Assembly (NCBI RefSeq): GCF_020966775.1
Contig: NZ_JAJKFV010000011.1
Coordinates: 599,820-663,819, forward strand
Length of the DNA: 64,000 nt
DNA from: Rhodopirellula halodulae
Lineage (GTDB): Bacteria; Planctomycetota; Planctomycetia; Pirellulales; Pirellulaceae
Direction of reading: 5' to 3'
The translations under genes were made by a program, and so were the position numbers. Below, in pieces: positions 1-9,695 of this stretch; within the stretch, counting starts at the first letter, position 1, and the number at the start of each line of letters is the position of its first letter. The notes beneath the pieces are model-generated. The model worked only from the letters and a program-made list of their open reading frames with translations, made no database searches and was not told the origin of the DNA.

Positions 1-2052
1 GCGCCGACCGATAGCGAGCCAGTGGAAGCGGTGGCCGAAGAAACGACCACGCCTATTGAAGCCAAGCCGACCCCACCGCAAAGTGATGGCGGGATGAAGT
101 GGCTGGTGCGCACTGCTGTGCAAGCATCAACGGTCGTCGTCGTAGTCGGACTCGTATTTTTTCTGCTCGGTGTCGCACAGCGAACGAAGTGGCTGACTGC
201 GGATGGCTTTTCCGGGGGCCAAGGCGAATCCGTTGCAGAATCCGGCGGTGGCGAAGACAAGCGATACATCTGTCCAATGATGTGTACGCCACCGTCGACG
301 GAACCCGGACGGTGTCCCGTGTGTGCGATGGAACTGGTTGAAGCAACTGGAGGTGGAGGCGGCGACGGCATCTCGGTCACGATTGAATCATCGGCGCGAC
401 GATTGGTCGGCATTCGAACCGCGATGTCAAAGATGGGTGAAGTCAATCGCACCATTCGCACGATCGGCTCGATCGACTACGACGAAAGCCAACTATCGAC
501 TATCAGTGCCTACATCGACGGCCGCTTGGAAAAGATGTACGCGAACTATGCCGGAGTGAAGGTCAAGGAAGGCGATGATCTGGCATTGATCTACAGCCCG
601 CAGCTCTACACCGCTCAAACCGAATTCATCACCAGCATGAACAGCGATGGCAAGATTGGTCGCTTTCAAATCTCTGGCGGCGATTTGAACAAGATGGCAC
701 GGGAAAATTTGACGGAACTGGGGATGACGGAAAGTCAGATCGAGCAGTTGGGGAAGTCGGGTAAACCAATGTCGCGCATCCGCATCAAGTCACCGCAGAG
801 AGGAACCGTGATCGAAAAGTCAGCGGTTGAGGGCGACTACGTGAAAACGGGAGACAAGCTTTACCGTGTAGCCGACCTAAGCAGTGTTTGGCTGATGCTT
901 GATCTGTTCCCCGACGACGCATCGGCTGTTCGTTTCGGCCAACAAGTTGAAGCGGAAATTCAGTCGATGCCGGGCGAAGTATTCACGGGCCGCGTCGCTT
1001 TCATTGACCCCACCGTGAACCCGAAGACGCGAACGGTTCGCGTCCGTGTCGAGATCATGAACTTCGACGGCAAGCTGCGACCGGGCGACTATGCCACTGC
1101 TCGGGTGACCGTGCCGGCGATCCCAATGGACCAAGTTTACGATCCGGCACTGGCGAACAAATTCATCAGCCCGATGCACCCGCAAGTCATCCGCGACGAA
1201 CCCGGTAAGTGTCCGCTTTGTGACATGGATTTGGTGCCGACGTCGCAGCTTGGGTTCGCATCAGAACCCTTGCCGATGCAACAAGTCGTGACCGTTCCGC
1301 GCGATGCCGTGCTTCTGGCTGGTGAAAACAGCGTGATCTACGTCGAAACCGAACCGGGACGTTTTGAGATTCGCCGAGTTGCGGTCGGTCCCATGAATCG
1401 CAAAGAAGCGGTGATTGTGGAAGGACTTTCGGCTGGTGAGACGGTTGCGACGGGCGGCAATTTCCTGATCGACTCACAAATGCAGCTCGCCGGCAATCCT
1501 TCGTTGATGGACCCGACGAAAGCACCGAGCTATTCGCCGGGACCGCTGGAACTTCCCAATACTACTCCTGTCATGCTGGCCAGCGACGCTGGCAAAACGC
1601 TTGATCGAACCTACGACGCGTACTTTGAAATCCAATGCGCAATGGCGGCCGACCAAACGCCTCCGCCCGTTGCGTTGAATACGCTGATCGAAGGTCTCCG
1701 CGAACTGGAAATGTTGGCCAATGTTCCCGATGAAGCTCAACGGCGGTTCGCAACTGCTCGCCGCGCGGCGTCACGCATGGACGGTTCGTTAGAAACGGCT
1801 CGCGAGGCCTATCGCGGTGTCAGTCACGCAATGTTGCGAGCGGCCACGGTGGCTCGCGGGCCGAAGACGGCTGTGAAGTTGACGCACTATTACTGCCCGA
1901 TGGTTCCCGGCGGCGGTGGCGACTGGATGCAGCCCGGCGGCGACTTGCAGAACCCATATTGGGGCAGCGAGATGCTGACGTGCGGCGAAGTAGTTCGTGA
2001 TATGGCAATGCCCGCGGGCATGGTTCCCTCAATCGCGCGCACGGTGCAATAA
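1..2052 (+). CDS. cusB: CusB-like RND efflux periplasmic adaptor (5' end outside window)
   Basis: Membrane-fusion subunit expected to link the CusA-like pump encoded just downstream to an outer-membrane channel, for Cu(I)/Ag(I) export. The frame is open back to base 1, so the true start may lie upstream; the first usable start in the window is GTG at 22. Numbering from that GTG, a membrane anchor lies at about residues 33-51. A heavy-metal-binding domain (CPMMC...GRCPVCAMEL) is at 82-108. The adaptor barrel-sandwich and beta-barrel region follows, interrupted by a second metal-binding domain (SPMHP...GKCPLCDMDL) near 380-406. The C-terminal extension has another Cys pair (YYCPM...LTCGE) near 622-657. 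Eleven bases separate it from the pump gene. Two metal-binding domains plus the Cys-bearing tail are more than in E. coli CusB. Confidence 0.9.
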   Translation, partial: APTDSEPVEAVAEETTTPIEAKPTPPQSDGGMKWLVRTAVQASTVVVVVGLVFFLLGVAQRTKWLTADGFSGGQGESVAESGGGEDKRYICPMMCTPPSTEPGRCPVCAMELVEATGGGGGDGISVTIESSARRLVGIRTAMSKMGEVNRTIRTIGSIDYDESQLSTISAYIDGRLEKMYANYAGVKVKEGDDLALIYSPQLYTAQTEFITSMNSDGKIGRFQISGGDLNKMARENLTELGMTESQIEQLGKSGKPMSRIRIKSPQRGTVIEKSAVEGDYVKTGDKLYRVADLSSVWLMLDLFPDDASAVRFGQQVEAEIQSMPGEVFTGRVAFIDPTVNPKTRTVRVRVEIMNFDGKLRPGDYATARVTVPAIPMDQVYDPALANKFISPMHPQVIRDEPGKCPLCDMDLVPTSQLGFASEPLPMQQVVTVPRDAVLLAGENSVIYVETEPGRFEIRRVAVGPMNRKEAVIVEGLSAGETVATGGNFLIDSQMQLAGNPSLMDPTKAPSYSPGPLELPNTTPVMLASDAGKTLDRTYDAYFEIQCAMAADQTPPPVALNTLIEGLRELEMLANVPDEAQRRFATARRAASRMDGSLETAREAYRGVSHAMLRAATVARGPKTAVKLTHYYCPMVPGGGGDWMQPGGDLQNPYWGSEMLTCGEVVRDMAMPAGMVPSIARTVQ

Positions 2053-2063
2053 GGAGACGAACC

Positions 2064-5000
2064 ATGCTTAATCTAATCATTCGCTTCTGCGTTAAAGAAC
2101 CTTGGCTGGTGGTATTGCTGACCATTGGTCTAAGCGTCGCTGGCTGGGTCAGCTTCAAGTCGATTCCGATCGACGCGATTCCCAACATTGGCGAGAACCA
2201 AGTCATCGTGTTGACGCCTTGGCCGGGTCGCTCGCCAAAGGACATCGAAGACCAAGTCACCTATCCGCTGAGCGTTTCGTTGCTCGCTGTTCCCGGTGCG
2301 GAATCGGTGCGTGGCAAGAGCATGTTCGGCTACAGCTTTGTGCAGGTCACGTTCAAGGACGAAATTGACTTTTACTGGGCACGCAGCCGAGTTTCTGAGC
2401 AACTCGGCAGTGCCGCGTCACAGTTGCCCGATGGCGTCGTGCCACAACTTGGCCCGGACGCGACCGGATTGGGACAGGTTTACTACTACACGCTTCAGCC
2501 ACCCGAGGAAGGCATGGGGCTGGCGGAACTTCGCAGCATGCAAGACTTCGTTGTGAAGTACGAATTGCAGGCGGTCGAAGGGGTCAGCGAGGTCGCGTCG
2601 ATCGGCGGTTACGTGCGCCAGTATCAAATCGAAGTCGATCCCGACAAGCTTCGCTTTCACAACGTATCGCTCGACAAGTTGGCGATGGCGATCAAGGGAT
2701 CGAATTTGGACGTCGGTGCTAAGACAGTCGAAACGACCGGCATGGAGTTCATCGTCCGCAGCAAGGGGTTCCTCGGCTCTGGCGGTGACAAAGACAAAGC
2801 GGTTGAGGACATCGAGGACACCGTCATCATGCAGCGTGACGGAGTTCCCGTTCGCGTCCGCGACATTGCCAATGTGCAGATTGGCCCTGATTTTCGTCGC
2901 GGTGCATTGGATTACAACGGAGCCGAAGCAGTTGGCGGCGTGGTCGTGATGCGATACGGCGAAAATCCTCGAGTCGTCATCGACCGCGTGAAAGCCAAGA
3001 TCGCCGCGATAACGCCATCGCTACAAGGAGTGACCATTCATGGCGTCTACGATCGCAGCGGACTGATCGACGAGACGATGGCGACGCTGACACATGCGTT
3101 ACGCGACGAGATCATCATCACGGCGATCATCATCCTCTTGTTTCTATTGCACATCCGCAGCAGTTTCGTTGTCGCGATCTGTTTGCCGGCAGCCGTGCTG
3201 ATGTCGTTCATCGCGATGCGGTTCGTCGGCGTCGGAGCGAACATCATGTCGCTGGCGGGGATCGCGATCGCGATCGGCACGATGGTCGACATGGCGATCA
3301 TTGTTTCGGAGAACATCTACCAGCATCTTTCGGATTGGGAGTCTGGTAGCGAAGAGGCTCGGATCAAACAACCTCGCACGGAAGTCGTCTACGAGGCAAC
3401 GGTTGAAGTCGCACCGGCCGTCGTGACCGCCGTGGCGACAACCATTGTCAGTTTCTTGCCGGTCTTCTTTTTGACCGGTCGCGATTACAAGCTGTTCTCT
3501 CCGCTGGCTTACACCAAGACATTTGCGATTGCTGCGGCGATGATCACCGCCGTCACGATTGTGCCGGCACTGTGCCGTTTGATGCTGCGAAGCAATGTGC
3601 GTCGCAAGAGTGCGGCTTTGCTCGCTGGCGTTTCGCTGGCCGGACTTCTCGGTGTGGCTTCGCATTTCCTTTGGGGGTCACGACTCGCAGAGCGATTCGG
3701 CTTGGAAACCTGGATCGTGACCACCGTCGCCGCAGTGATCGGATTCATTGCCGGTTGGCAATTGCTGCGAGAGCGGATTCGGCCAATCGAAGAGATTCCT
3801 TCCAGTCGCTTCGTTCGTTGGATTTACGCAGCCCGATTGCGATACGCCCTGAACCACAAAGCGGTTGCGCTTTCGTTTCCGTTGATGCTGTTGATCATCG
3901 GCGTGGGTGCCTACGTCGGAATGCCAACCGTGCTCCGTCCGGTCGAAAAGTTCGCCAACTTGTTCGGTGCCGATCTGAATGACTTTCCCGGCTACGTCGA
4001 TGCCAAGCATGTTTTTACGGGGTTGCAGAGCGACGACTGGATCGCCCTAGACGAAGGAAGCTGGTTCTACATGCCGACGCTGTACCCGGCAGCCAGTTTC
4101 TCGCAAGCGATGCAAGTGTTGCAGACGCAAGATGTTTTGATCGGCCAGATTCCCGAAGTCAAAGATGTGCTTGGCAAGATCGGTCGCGTCGAATCGGCAC
4201 TCGACCCCGCGCCGGCCGCGATGGTCGAAACCTATGTGATGCTCAAACCCGAAAGCGAGTGGCGAGAAGGCGTCACGGCTCGCGACGTGTGGGACGAAAT
4301 CAACCGAGTCGCCACGTTGCCCGGTGTCACGCCCGCGTCGGCGTTACAACCGATCGAGGGCCGAGTCGTGATGTTGCAGTCTGGCATCAAGGCACCGATG
4401 GCCATTCGAGTTTACGGCAACGAACTCGACGAGTTGGCTGACGCGGCCATGAATGTCTCCGCTGAGCTGAAGAAGTCGCCGCTGATCAACGCCGGCACCG
4501 TCAATCCCGATATCGTGCTTGGCAAACCCTACGTCGAGTTCACCGTCGATCGTGAGGCGGCATCGCGGTACGGGATGAGTTCGTCGATGGTGAACCAAGT
4601 CATCGAGACCGCACTCGGCGGGATGAATTTAATCAAGACCGTTGAAGGACGTGAGCGTTATCCAGTGCGGCTCCGTTACAACCGCGACCTCCGCGAACAG
4701 ATCGACGGCCTGAAACGCTTACCCGTCGTCACACATTCGGGGGCGGTCGTACCGCTCGAAGAACTCGCGACGCTGGAAACGACTTGGGGGCCGGGTGCAA
4801 TCAACAGTGAGAATGGCCGACTGGTCGCTCACGTTTCTTTCATGACCAATGGCAGCAAGGGCGATTTGGAATCCGTCTCCGCGATCGAAGAACAGCTCCG
4901 CGAGGCTCAGTCGCTGCCTCCGTCGGACCCGAATCGGTTATCGCTGCCAGCGGGATACTCTCTCGAGGCCGTTGGTAGCTTCCGAAATCAGATCGAAGCC

Positions 5001-5579
5001 AACAGGCGTTTGATGTGGATCATTCCGATGGTGATCTGCATCAATCTGATGTTGCTTTACATGGAGTTCCGAAACCTCTCGATTTCGTTGGCCGTGTTCT
5101 CCGGTATCCCCGTCGCCTTCGCTGGTGGCATGATTGCAGTGGCAACGATGGGCGTCGAACTCAATACGGCAGTATGGGTTGGCTTCATCGCGTTGTTCGG
5201 ACTAGCCGTCGACGATGGCGTGGTGATGGCGACCTACATCCATCAACTGCTGAAGAAACGTAAAGTCGAAACGGTCGAAGATATCCGCAACACAGTCTAC
5301 GAAGCTGGACTGAAACGCATTCGACCTTGCATGATGACAACGGTGACGACGCTTGCCGCGTTGATTCCAGTGTTAATTGCGACAGGCCGTGGTGCTGACG
5401 TCGCCCGAGCGATGGCGATTCCCGTGTTCGGTGGCATGTTAGCTGAACCGTTCACGTCGTTTATTGTGCCGACGCTCTATTGCGGCTACCTGGAATTGAA
5501 AATGCGTTTCGGATTTCAAGACGAGCTTTGGGAAGGCACCGAAGCGATGCCGGAGGAGGAACTCATGAAAGCGGCATAA
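2064..5579 (+). CDS. cusA: CusA-like heavy-metal RND efflux pump
   Basis: Inner-membrane proton-driven pump of the HME-RND family, predicted to export Cu(I)/Ag(I) with the upstream adaptor. AGGAGA lies 7 bases before the ATG. The N-terminus reads as typical CusA (a PIDAIPNIGENQ run and PGRSPKDIEDQVTYPL). The TM4 charged region is seen in AIAIGTMVDMAIIVSEN, and the second half has GLAVDDGVVM. At 1171 residues it is longer than the usual 1030-1060. The excess includes an insertion of about 80 residues after the CRLMLRSN segment (around residues 515-595) that looks like an extra pair of hydrophobic helices. The metal is inferred from the copper genes around it. Confidence 0.93.
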   Translation: MLNLIIRFCVKEPWLVVLLTIGLSVAGWVSFKSIPIDAIPNIGENQVIVLTPWPGRSPKDIEDQVTYPLSVSLLAVPGAESVRGKSMFGYSFVQVTFKDEIDFYWARSRVSEQLGSAASQLPDGVVPQLGPDATGLGQVYYYTLQPPEEGMGLAELRSMQDFVVKYELQAVEGVSEVASIGGYVRQYQIEVDPDKLRFHNVSLDKLAMAIKGSNLDVGAKTVETTGMEFIVRSKGFLGSGGDKDKAVEDIEDTVIMQRDGVPVRVRDIANVQIGPDFRRGALDYNGAEAVGGVVVMRYGENPRVVIDRVKAKIAAITPSLQGVTIHGVYDRSGLIDETMATLTHALRDEIIITAIIILLFLLHIRSSFVVAICLPAAVLMSFIAMRFVGVGANIMSLAGIAIAIGTMVDMAIIVSENIYQHLSDWESGSEEARIKQPRTEVVYEATVEVAPAVVTAVATTIVSFLPVFFLTGRDYKLFSPLAYTKTFAIAAAMITAVTIVPALCRLMLRSNVRRKSAALLAGVSLAGLLGVASHFLWGSRLAERFGLETWIVTTVAAVIGFIAGWQLLRERIRPIEEIPSSRFVRWIYAARLRYALNHKAVALSFPLMLLIIGVGAYVGMPTVLRPVEKFANLFGADLNDFPGYVDAKHVFTGLQSDDWIALDEGSWFYMPTLYPAASFSQAMQVLQTQDVLIGQIPEVKDVLGKIGRVESALDPAPAAMVETYVMLKPESEWREGVTARDVWDEINRVATLPGVTPASALQPIEGRVVMLQSGIKAPMAIRVYGNELDELADAAMNVSAELKKSPLINAGTVNPDIVLGKPYVEFTVDREAASRYGMSSSMVNQVIETALGGMNLIKTVEGRERYPVRLRYNRDLREQIDGLKRLPVVTHSGAVVPLEELATLETTWGPGAINSENGRLVAHVSFMTNGSKGDLESVSAIEEQLREAQSLPPSDPNRLSLPAGYSLEAVGSFRNQIEANRRLMWIIPMVICINLMLLYMEFRNLSISLAVFSGIPVAFAGGMIAVATMGVELNTAVWVGFIALFGLAVDDGVVMATYIHQLLKKRKVETVEDIRNTVYEAGLKRIRPCMMTTVTTLAALIPVLIATGRGADVARAMAIPVFGGMLAEPFTSFIVPTLYCGYLELKMRFGFQDELWEGTEAMPEEELMKAA

Positions 5580-5693
5580 AACTTTTCGTTTGACCGTGAA
5601 GGAATTCACGACTCAGGCATCCAATCAATCAACCTCACCAAGATCGACGGACCCAACGGACGGTGTCCTGAAACTTTACAACGGAGTTCTCCC

Positions 5694-7073
5694 ATGAAAC
5701 GAACACTCATCATCACCGCTTTCTCACTCGCGATGTCCACATCGGGCGTGTTTGGGCAGACGATTCAATCGCAGCACAATCACGCTGGGCACAACCACGT
5801 GATGCCCGGCATGACGCAGGCTCGCGAAGCGACGCAAGCAGGGCCGCATGGCGGCAGTTTGAAACAAACCGGCAACCTGCAAATCGAAACGATTGTTTCA
5901 CAAGGCGGGCTGCAAATGTTCGTCTATGACCGCGCTGGTCAGCCGGTTTCGGTTGACCGGGGACGCGGTGCCGTTTCGGTACGAGTCGAAGGCAATGCGA
6001 AACGCTATCGCTACGACCTGTTACCCGATGGCAAAGGAGCGTTGACTGCTCCTGTGAACTTGTCGCAAATCGCTGGTCGACAGATTGACGTCGATGTGCA
6101 ATTGGTCGGTATTGCGGCCAGCACAATCTCTTTCAACGAAGTCGCCACCGTTCCGGCCAGCGAGCAACAACTGGCAGCCGCGGCGATCGCACGACAAAAG
6201 ATCTGTCCCGTCAGCGGCAAACCGCTCGGCAGCATGGGTGATCCCGTCGCCGTCGATGTCAACGGACAGAAGCTCTACGTTTGCTGTGCAGGCTGTGTGG
6301 GCGCGGTCAAGTCGGACCCGGCTAAGTATGCCGCCGGTCGCCCGCAGATCACGGTCACCACAGCGACCCAAGCTGATGCAGCAGCCATTGCCGCCCAGAA
6401 GGTTTGCCCCGTCATGGACGAACCGCTCGGCGGCATGGGGACACCGATCAAGGTGATGGTTGGTGACAAGCCGATCTATCTGTGCTGTAAGGGATGCATC
6501 AAGAAGATTCAGGCCGAGCCCGCGAAGTATTTGGCGATGGTTTATGGCAACGGCACGCAAGCCAGTGCCCAGCCTGCTGCCACGACGACGGCAAAGATCA
6601 CTGTCTCGACCTCAACCCAAGCCGACGCAGCGGCCATTGCGGCCCAGAAGACCTGCCCCGTCATGGATGAACCACTTGGTGGCATGGGTATACCGATCAA
6701 GGTGATGGTCGGCGATAAGCCGATCTATCTGTGCTGCAAAGGATGCATCAAGAAGATTCAGGCAGAGCCAGCGAAGTATTTGGCAATGGTTTACGGCAGC
6801 GGTAATCAAGCGTCCGTTCCCGCAGGTACCGAACAAGTTCGGGAAGGCATCTTCAAGGTCGTTTCTGCCGATGCGCCGTTCATTGCCGCACAAAAGAAAT
6901 GTCCTGTGATGGACGAACCGCTTGATGCGATGGGTGGGCCATACAAAGTCAATGCGGATGGAAAGGCGATCTATATCTGTTGCCCTGGATGCGCGAAGAA
7001 GATTGCGGCCGAGCCGCAAAAGTGGTTGGCTGTTCTGAAGTCTCAAGGAGTTGATGCTCCATTGATTCGTTAA
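5694..7073 (+). CDS. Secreted protein with four Cys-rich metal-binding-like repeats
   Basis: Exported protein of 459 residues. A signal peptide (about 1-22, ending near VFGQT) is followed by a His-rich stretch (HNHAGHNH). Four repeats follow, each with a CPV core, a GMG or similar turn, and CCxGC followed by a K-rich helix ending EPAKYLA or similar. The pattern resembles YHS/TRASH-type metal-binding domains. Repeats 2 and 3 are almost identical in protein and DNA with a 249-bp period, which suggests a recent tandem duplication. It starts 114 bases after cusA, with CGGAG 10 bases before the ATG. A periplasmic copper scavenger or chaperone is the inferred role. Confidence 0.75.
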   Translation: MKRTLIITAFSLAMSTSGVFGQTIQSQHNHAGHNHVMPGMTQAREATQAGPHGGSLKQTGNLQIETIVSQGGLQMFVYDRAGQPVSVDRGRGAVSVRVEGNAKRYRYDLLPDGKGALTAPVNLSQIAGRQIDVDVQLVGIAASTISFNEVATVPASEQQLAAAAIARQKICPVSGKPLGSMGDPVAVDVNGQKLYVCCAGCVGAVKSDPAKYAAGRPQITVTTATQADAAAIAAQKVCPVMDEPLGGMGTPIKVMVGDKPIYLCCKGCIKKIQAEPAKYLAMVYGNGTQASAQPAATTTAKITVSTSTQADAAAIAAQKTCPVMDEPLGGMGIPIKVMVGDKPIYLCCKGCIKKIQAEPAKYLAMVYGSGNQASVPAGTEQVREGIFKVVSADAPFIAAQKKCPVMDEPLDAMGGPYKVNADGKAIYICCPGCAKKIAAEPQKWLAVLKSQGVDAPLIR

Positions 7074-7207
7074 TCAACTCGGGAGCGAGAACTGCTCGCT
7101 TTCGATCTGACTCACGCGGGGGCGGTGTCGCGGCTGATTCACGCAAGTGATGACGTCACCACGCCGTCCCTGCCTTTTTGTTTTCAACTTACGACAAGGA
7201 CGTCGTC

Positions 7208-7483
7208 ATGAAATCGCTATGGAAATATTGCGCAACCGCAGCGCTCGTTTTGCCCCTCTCGCTATCCGCCGGATGCCGTTCGCTGCCCTGGCTGGGCAAT
7301 CGAAAAGACGAACCGGCAATGACCGCTCAGCAATACGCCGAGCAAGCTGCCGCCAACATTCAATACGACACGAGGGTTGATTTCGACACCGACTATCAAC
7401 CGCCCGCAGCAAATTCGTTCACAACCGCTCCCACTTCAGTTTCGCAGCGTCCCTCATCAGGCGGCGAAAGCTGTTGCCACTAA
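7208..7483 (+). CDS. Small lipoprotein, unknown function
   Basis: Ninety-one residues. The N-terminus is a lipoprotein signal (KYCATAALVLPLSLSAGC), with the lipobox cysteine at about residue 23. The rest is polar, probably unstructured, and ends in SCCH. The ATG at 7208 is chosen over an upstream one because AAGGA precedes it and it starts exactly at the signal peptide. It lies between the repeat protein and a GNAT gene in the forward copper block. The terminal Cys-Cys-His could bind a metal, but no family is recognised. Confidence 0.6.
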   Translation: MKSLWKYCATAALVLPLSLSAGCRSLPWLGNRKDEPAMTAQQYAEQAAANIQYDTRVDFDTDYQPPAANSFTTAPTSVSQRPSSGGESCCH

Positions 7484-7502
7484 CGCAGGAGCACGTTCTA
7501 CC

Positions 7503-8174
7503 ATGAAGTCTCAATCTACACGCTCGATACGTTGGTTGGCGTATCGAGTGGTCCGTCGTTTTGCGATCGCGAACGTCAGTCACTTCTATCAGTCGCCGAT
7601 CGACACGATGCCGCGAACGCCGACGCCTGACAGCTACACGATTGGTTCGTGTTCATCCAAACGGCTACGAGAACACGCATCCGAGTTGGATTACGCAATC
7701 CCAGAGCGGGACTTGGAAATGCTGGACGCCGGCGCAGCCAAATGCATTGCAGCCTTTCAAGCCGATTCGCTCGCCGGGTTCGCTTGGGTCGCCTTTGGAA
7801 ACATACCCGGTGAAATGAACCACGACGGCAAGCCCGAAACTGGTCTGCCAATCCAACTCTCCGACGAAGCCGCTTTCGTATTCCAAGTCTTGGTGCTTCC
7901 TGCCTACCGAGGACGACGACTGTACGCGGCGATCTTGAGCAGGATGGCCGACGAATTGCAACGCGACGGCATCCGACACCTGGTGCTGACGACCGAAGGA
8001 TCGAACCACAACGCCCTGCGAGCGGTCGAGCGAATGCAATTCCAAAAAGTCGGCCAAGCATCGTTCTTTCGCATCGGACCACTCAGTCGATCAACCTACC
8101 CGACGCTTTCAAAAGATGTTGGATTCACAATCGGACGATATCTCGGCGACGATACCGCAGCCCATTCAAGTTAA
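7503..8174 (+). CDS. GNAT-family N-acetyltransferase
   Basis: 223 residues from the ATG at 7503, preceded by AGGAG. The acetyl-CoA binding core is visible as FQVLVLPAYRGRRLYAAIL (V-x-P-x-Y-R-G-R-x-L motif A), followed by the motif-B region LTTEGSNHNALRAVERMQF. The N-terminal 60 residues are basic and not informative. Substrate unknown. The 3' end overlaps the convergent phosphatase gene by 9 bases. There is no obvious copper-related role, so it may simply be co-located. Confidence 0.75.
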   Translation: MKSQSTRSIRWLAYRVVRRFAIANVSHFYQSPIDTMPRTPTPDSYTIGSCSSKRLREHASELDYAIPERDLEMLDAGAAKCIAAFQADSLAGFAWVAFGNIPGEMNHDGKPETGLPIQLSDEAAFVFQVLVLPAYRGRRLYAAILSRMADELQRDGIRHLVLTTEGSNHNALRAVERMQFQKVGQASFFRIGPLSRSTYPTLSKDVGFTIGRYLGDDTAAHSS

Positions 8175-9617
8175 CTGAGCCACCAACAGCGTGGTGTCAT
8201 CGAAGGCCTTGCGCCCCTTGCGGAACGTTTCGATGGACGACTCAAACGCTTCAACCAGTTCCCGAGCGTTGCAGCGTTTGACCGTGTTCATCAACTGCTC
8301 AATCCGCTCGGTTCCGTACTGTTCTTCACTCGGGTCAAACGCTTCAGTCACTCCGTCGCTAACAATGACTAAACGGGCCGCATCACCGAGCTGGATTGTA
8401 TCTTCGTTGTATTGGGTATCCTCTTCGACGCCCAAGATCAGGTCGCCCACATTCAATCGCACCGGTGTTTCGCGTCCAATCTGCAAGAACGGAAATTCAT
8501 GGCCTGCATTGGCGTAGGTCAGTTGTCGCCTTTTTGGGTCAACGACCAGTAGCGTCATCGTCGCAAAGTGTCCCATCATCACGTACTCGCAGTATCGCTC
8601 GTTGACATCTGTCAGAATCTGGGCAGGGCTGGACGATTTCTTTGCCGCTTCCGACACAAACGCCTTCAGCAATGTCGCCGCCATCGCGGCCGGCACTCCA
8701 TGACCCGACACATCCGCGACGCAAAGTAGATATTGTCCATCAGACAATGGAATCACGTCGTAGTAGTCACCGCCAACATCGTCGGCCGGCTCGAACAATT
8801 CGGCGACGTCGATTCCAACCAATCCATTCACCGTCGGTCGTAAGTTCTGTTGAATTTGACGTGCCTTTTCCATGTGAACGCGATGGTCGCGCTGAGCGTG
8901 ATCCAAAGCCTCGGTCATCGAATTGATTTGATCGGCGAGATAACTCAGTTCTCGACAGCTTCGCGTACGTGCAATCACGCTTAGGTCTCCGGCGGCAACA
9001 CTCCGCAGCGCCGAAACGAAACCTTGGATTGGTTTGGCGATCAATTGCCGCAGTACCGCGCTGACCACGAAGGCAGTAATCCCTCCCAGCAATAGGACTC
9101 CGAACATTTGGATCAACAACGAGCGGCGTGTTGCGCCCACAACGGCTGAACGTTTCTCTGAAATGTAGACCGTGCCCGCTGATCCAGTGAAAGACCCGAC
9201 AACGAGCGCGCCGGTAGCGTTTGATCTGGAGAGGGTTGAATCAGCAGCCGACCGCATTGCCAGGAGCATTTCGTCGGAAGCATGCCCATGCGAGACAGCT
9301 TGGTACGGAAGCCCTCGCCAATCCGCAGCAATATGGTGACCGGGCGAATCGTCAGTATTCATTCGAGCGCAGACGTTGTCGACCAGATTTTGAATCGCCT
9401 CGCCGCCGTGAGGTTCAGCGACCAACAGCGATTCGTACATCGTTTTCGCTTCTTCGGTCAACGCGATCTGCTTCTCGTTCAAATGCCGATCCATCCTCAC
9501 GCGGTAGTCAACGAGAAGAAACAGAACGACAAACCCAAAGAGAATCGCATTGACGAGGACAAGCAGTTGCCGGCTGATCGGCAGCTGATGCCATCGGTAT
9601 TTGAACGCTTCCATCAC
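8166..9617 (-). CDS. Membrane HAMP-PP2C (SpoIIE/RsbU-type) phosphatase
   Basis: Sensor phosphatase of 483 residues. TM1 is near residues 20-42 (LLVLVNAILFGFVVLFLLV). An extracytoplasmic domain of about 120 residues follows, then TM2 near 165-190, a HAMP linker, a short coiled coil and a PP2C-type catalytic domain. The PP2C acidic motifs are visible: DDVGGDYYDV, VADVSGHGVPAAM and IVSDGVTEAFD. Such enzymes dephosphorylate anti-sigma-factor antagonists in partner-switching pathways; no partner gene lies nearby. The first codon is GTG directly followed by ATG, and either could be the start. Confidence 0.88.
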   Translation of the reverse strand: MMEAFKYRWHQLPISRQLLVLVNAILFGFVVLFLLVDYRVRMDRHLNEKQIALTEEAKTMYESLLVAEPHGGEAIQNLVDNVCARMNTDDSPGHHIAADWRGLPYQAVSHGHASDEMLLAMRSAADSTLSRSNATGALVVGSFTGSAGTVYISEKRSAVVGATRRSLLIQMFGVLLLGGITAFVVSAVLRQLIAKPIQGFVSALRSVAAGDLSVIARTRSCRELSYLADQINSMTEALDHAQRDHRVHMEKARQIQQNLRPTVNGLVGIDVAELFEPADDVGGDYYDVIPLSDGQYLLCVADVSGHGVPAAMAATLLKAFVSEAAKKSSSPAQILTDVNERYCEYVMMGHFATMTLLVVDPKRRQLTYANAGHEFPFLQIGRETPVRLNVGDLILGVEEDTQYNEDTIQLGDAARLVIVSDGVTEAFDPSEEQYGTERIEQLMNTVKRCNARELVEAFESSIETFRKGRKAFDDTTLLVAQLT

Positions 9618-9695
9618 GGCAACCTAACAGAGAAAAGCCGGGCGAGTTTTTTAGGCTCGTCCGGCCGATATGAGATCGAACGGAATCAGACGCGA

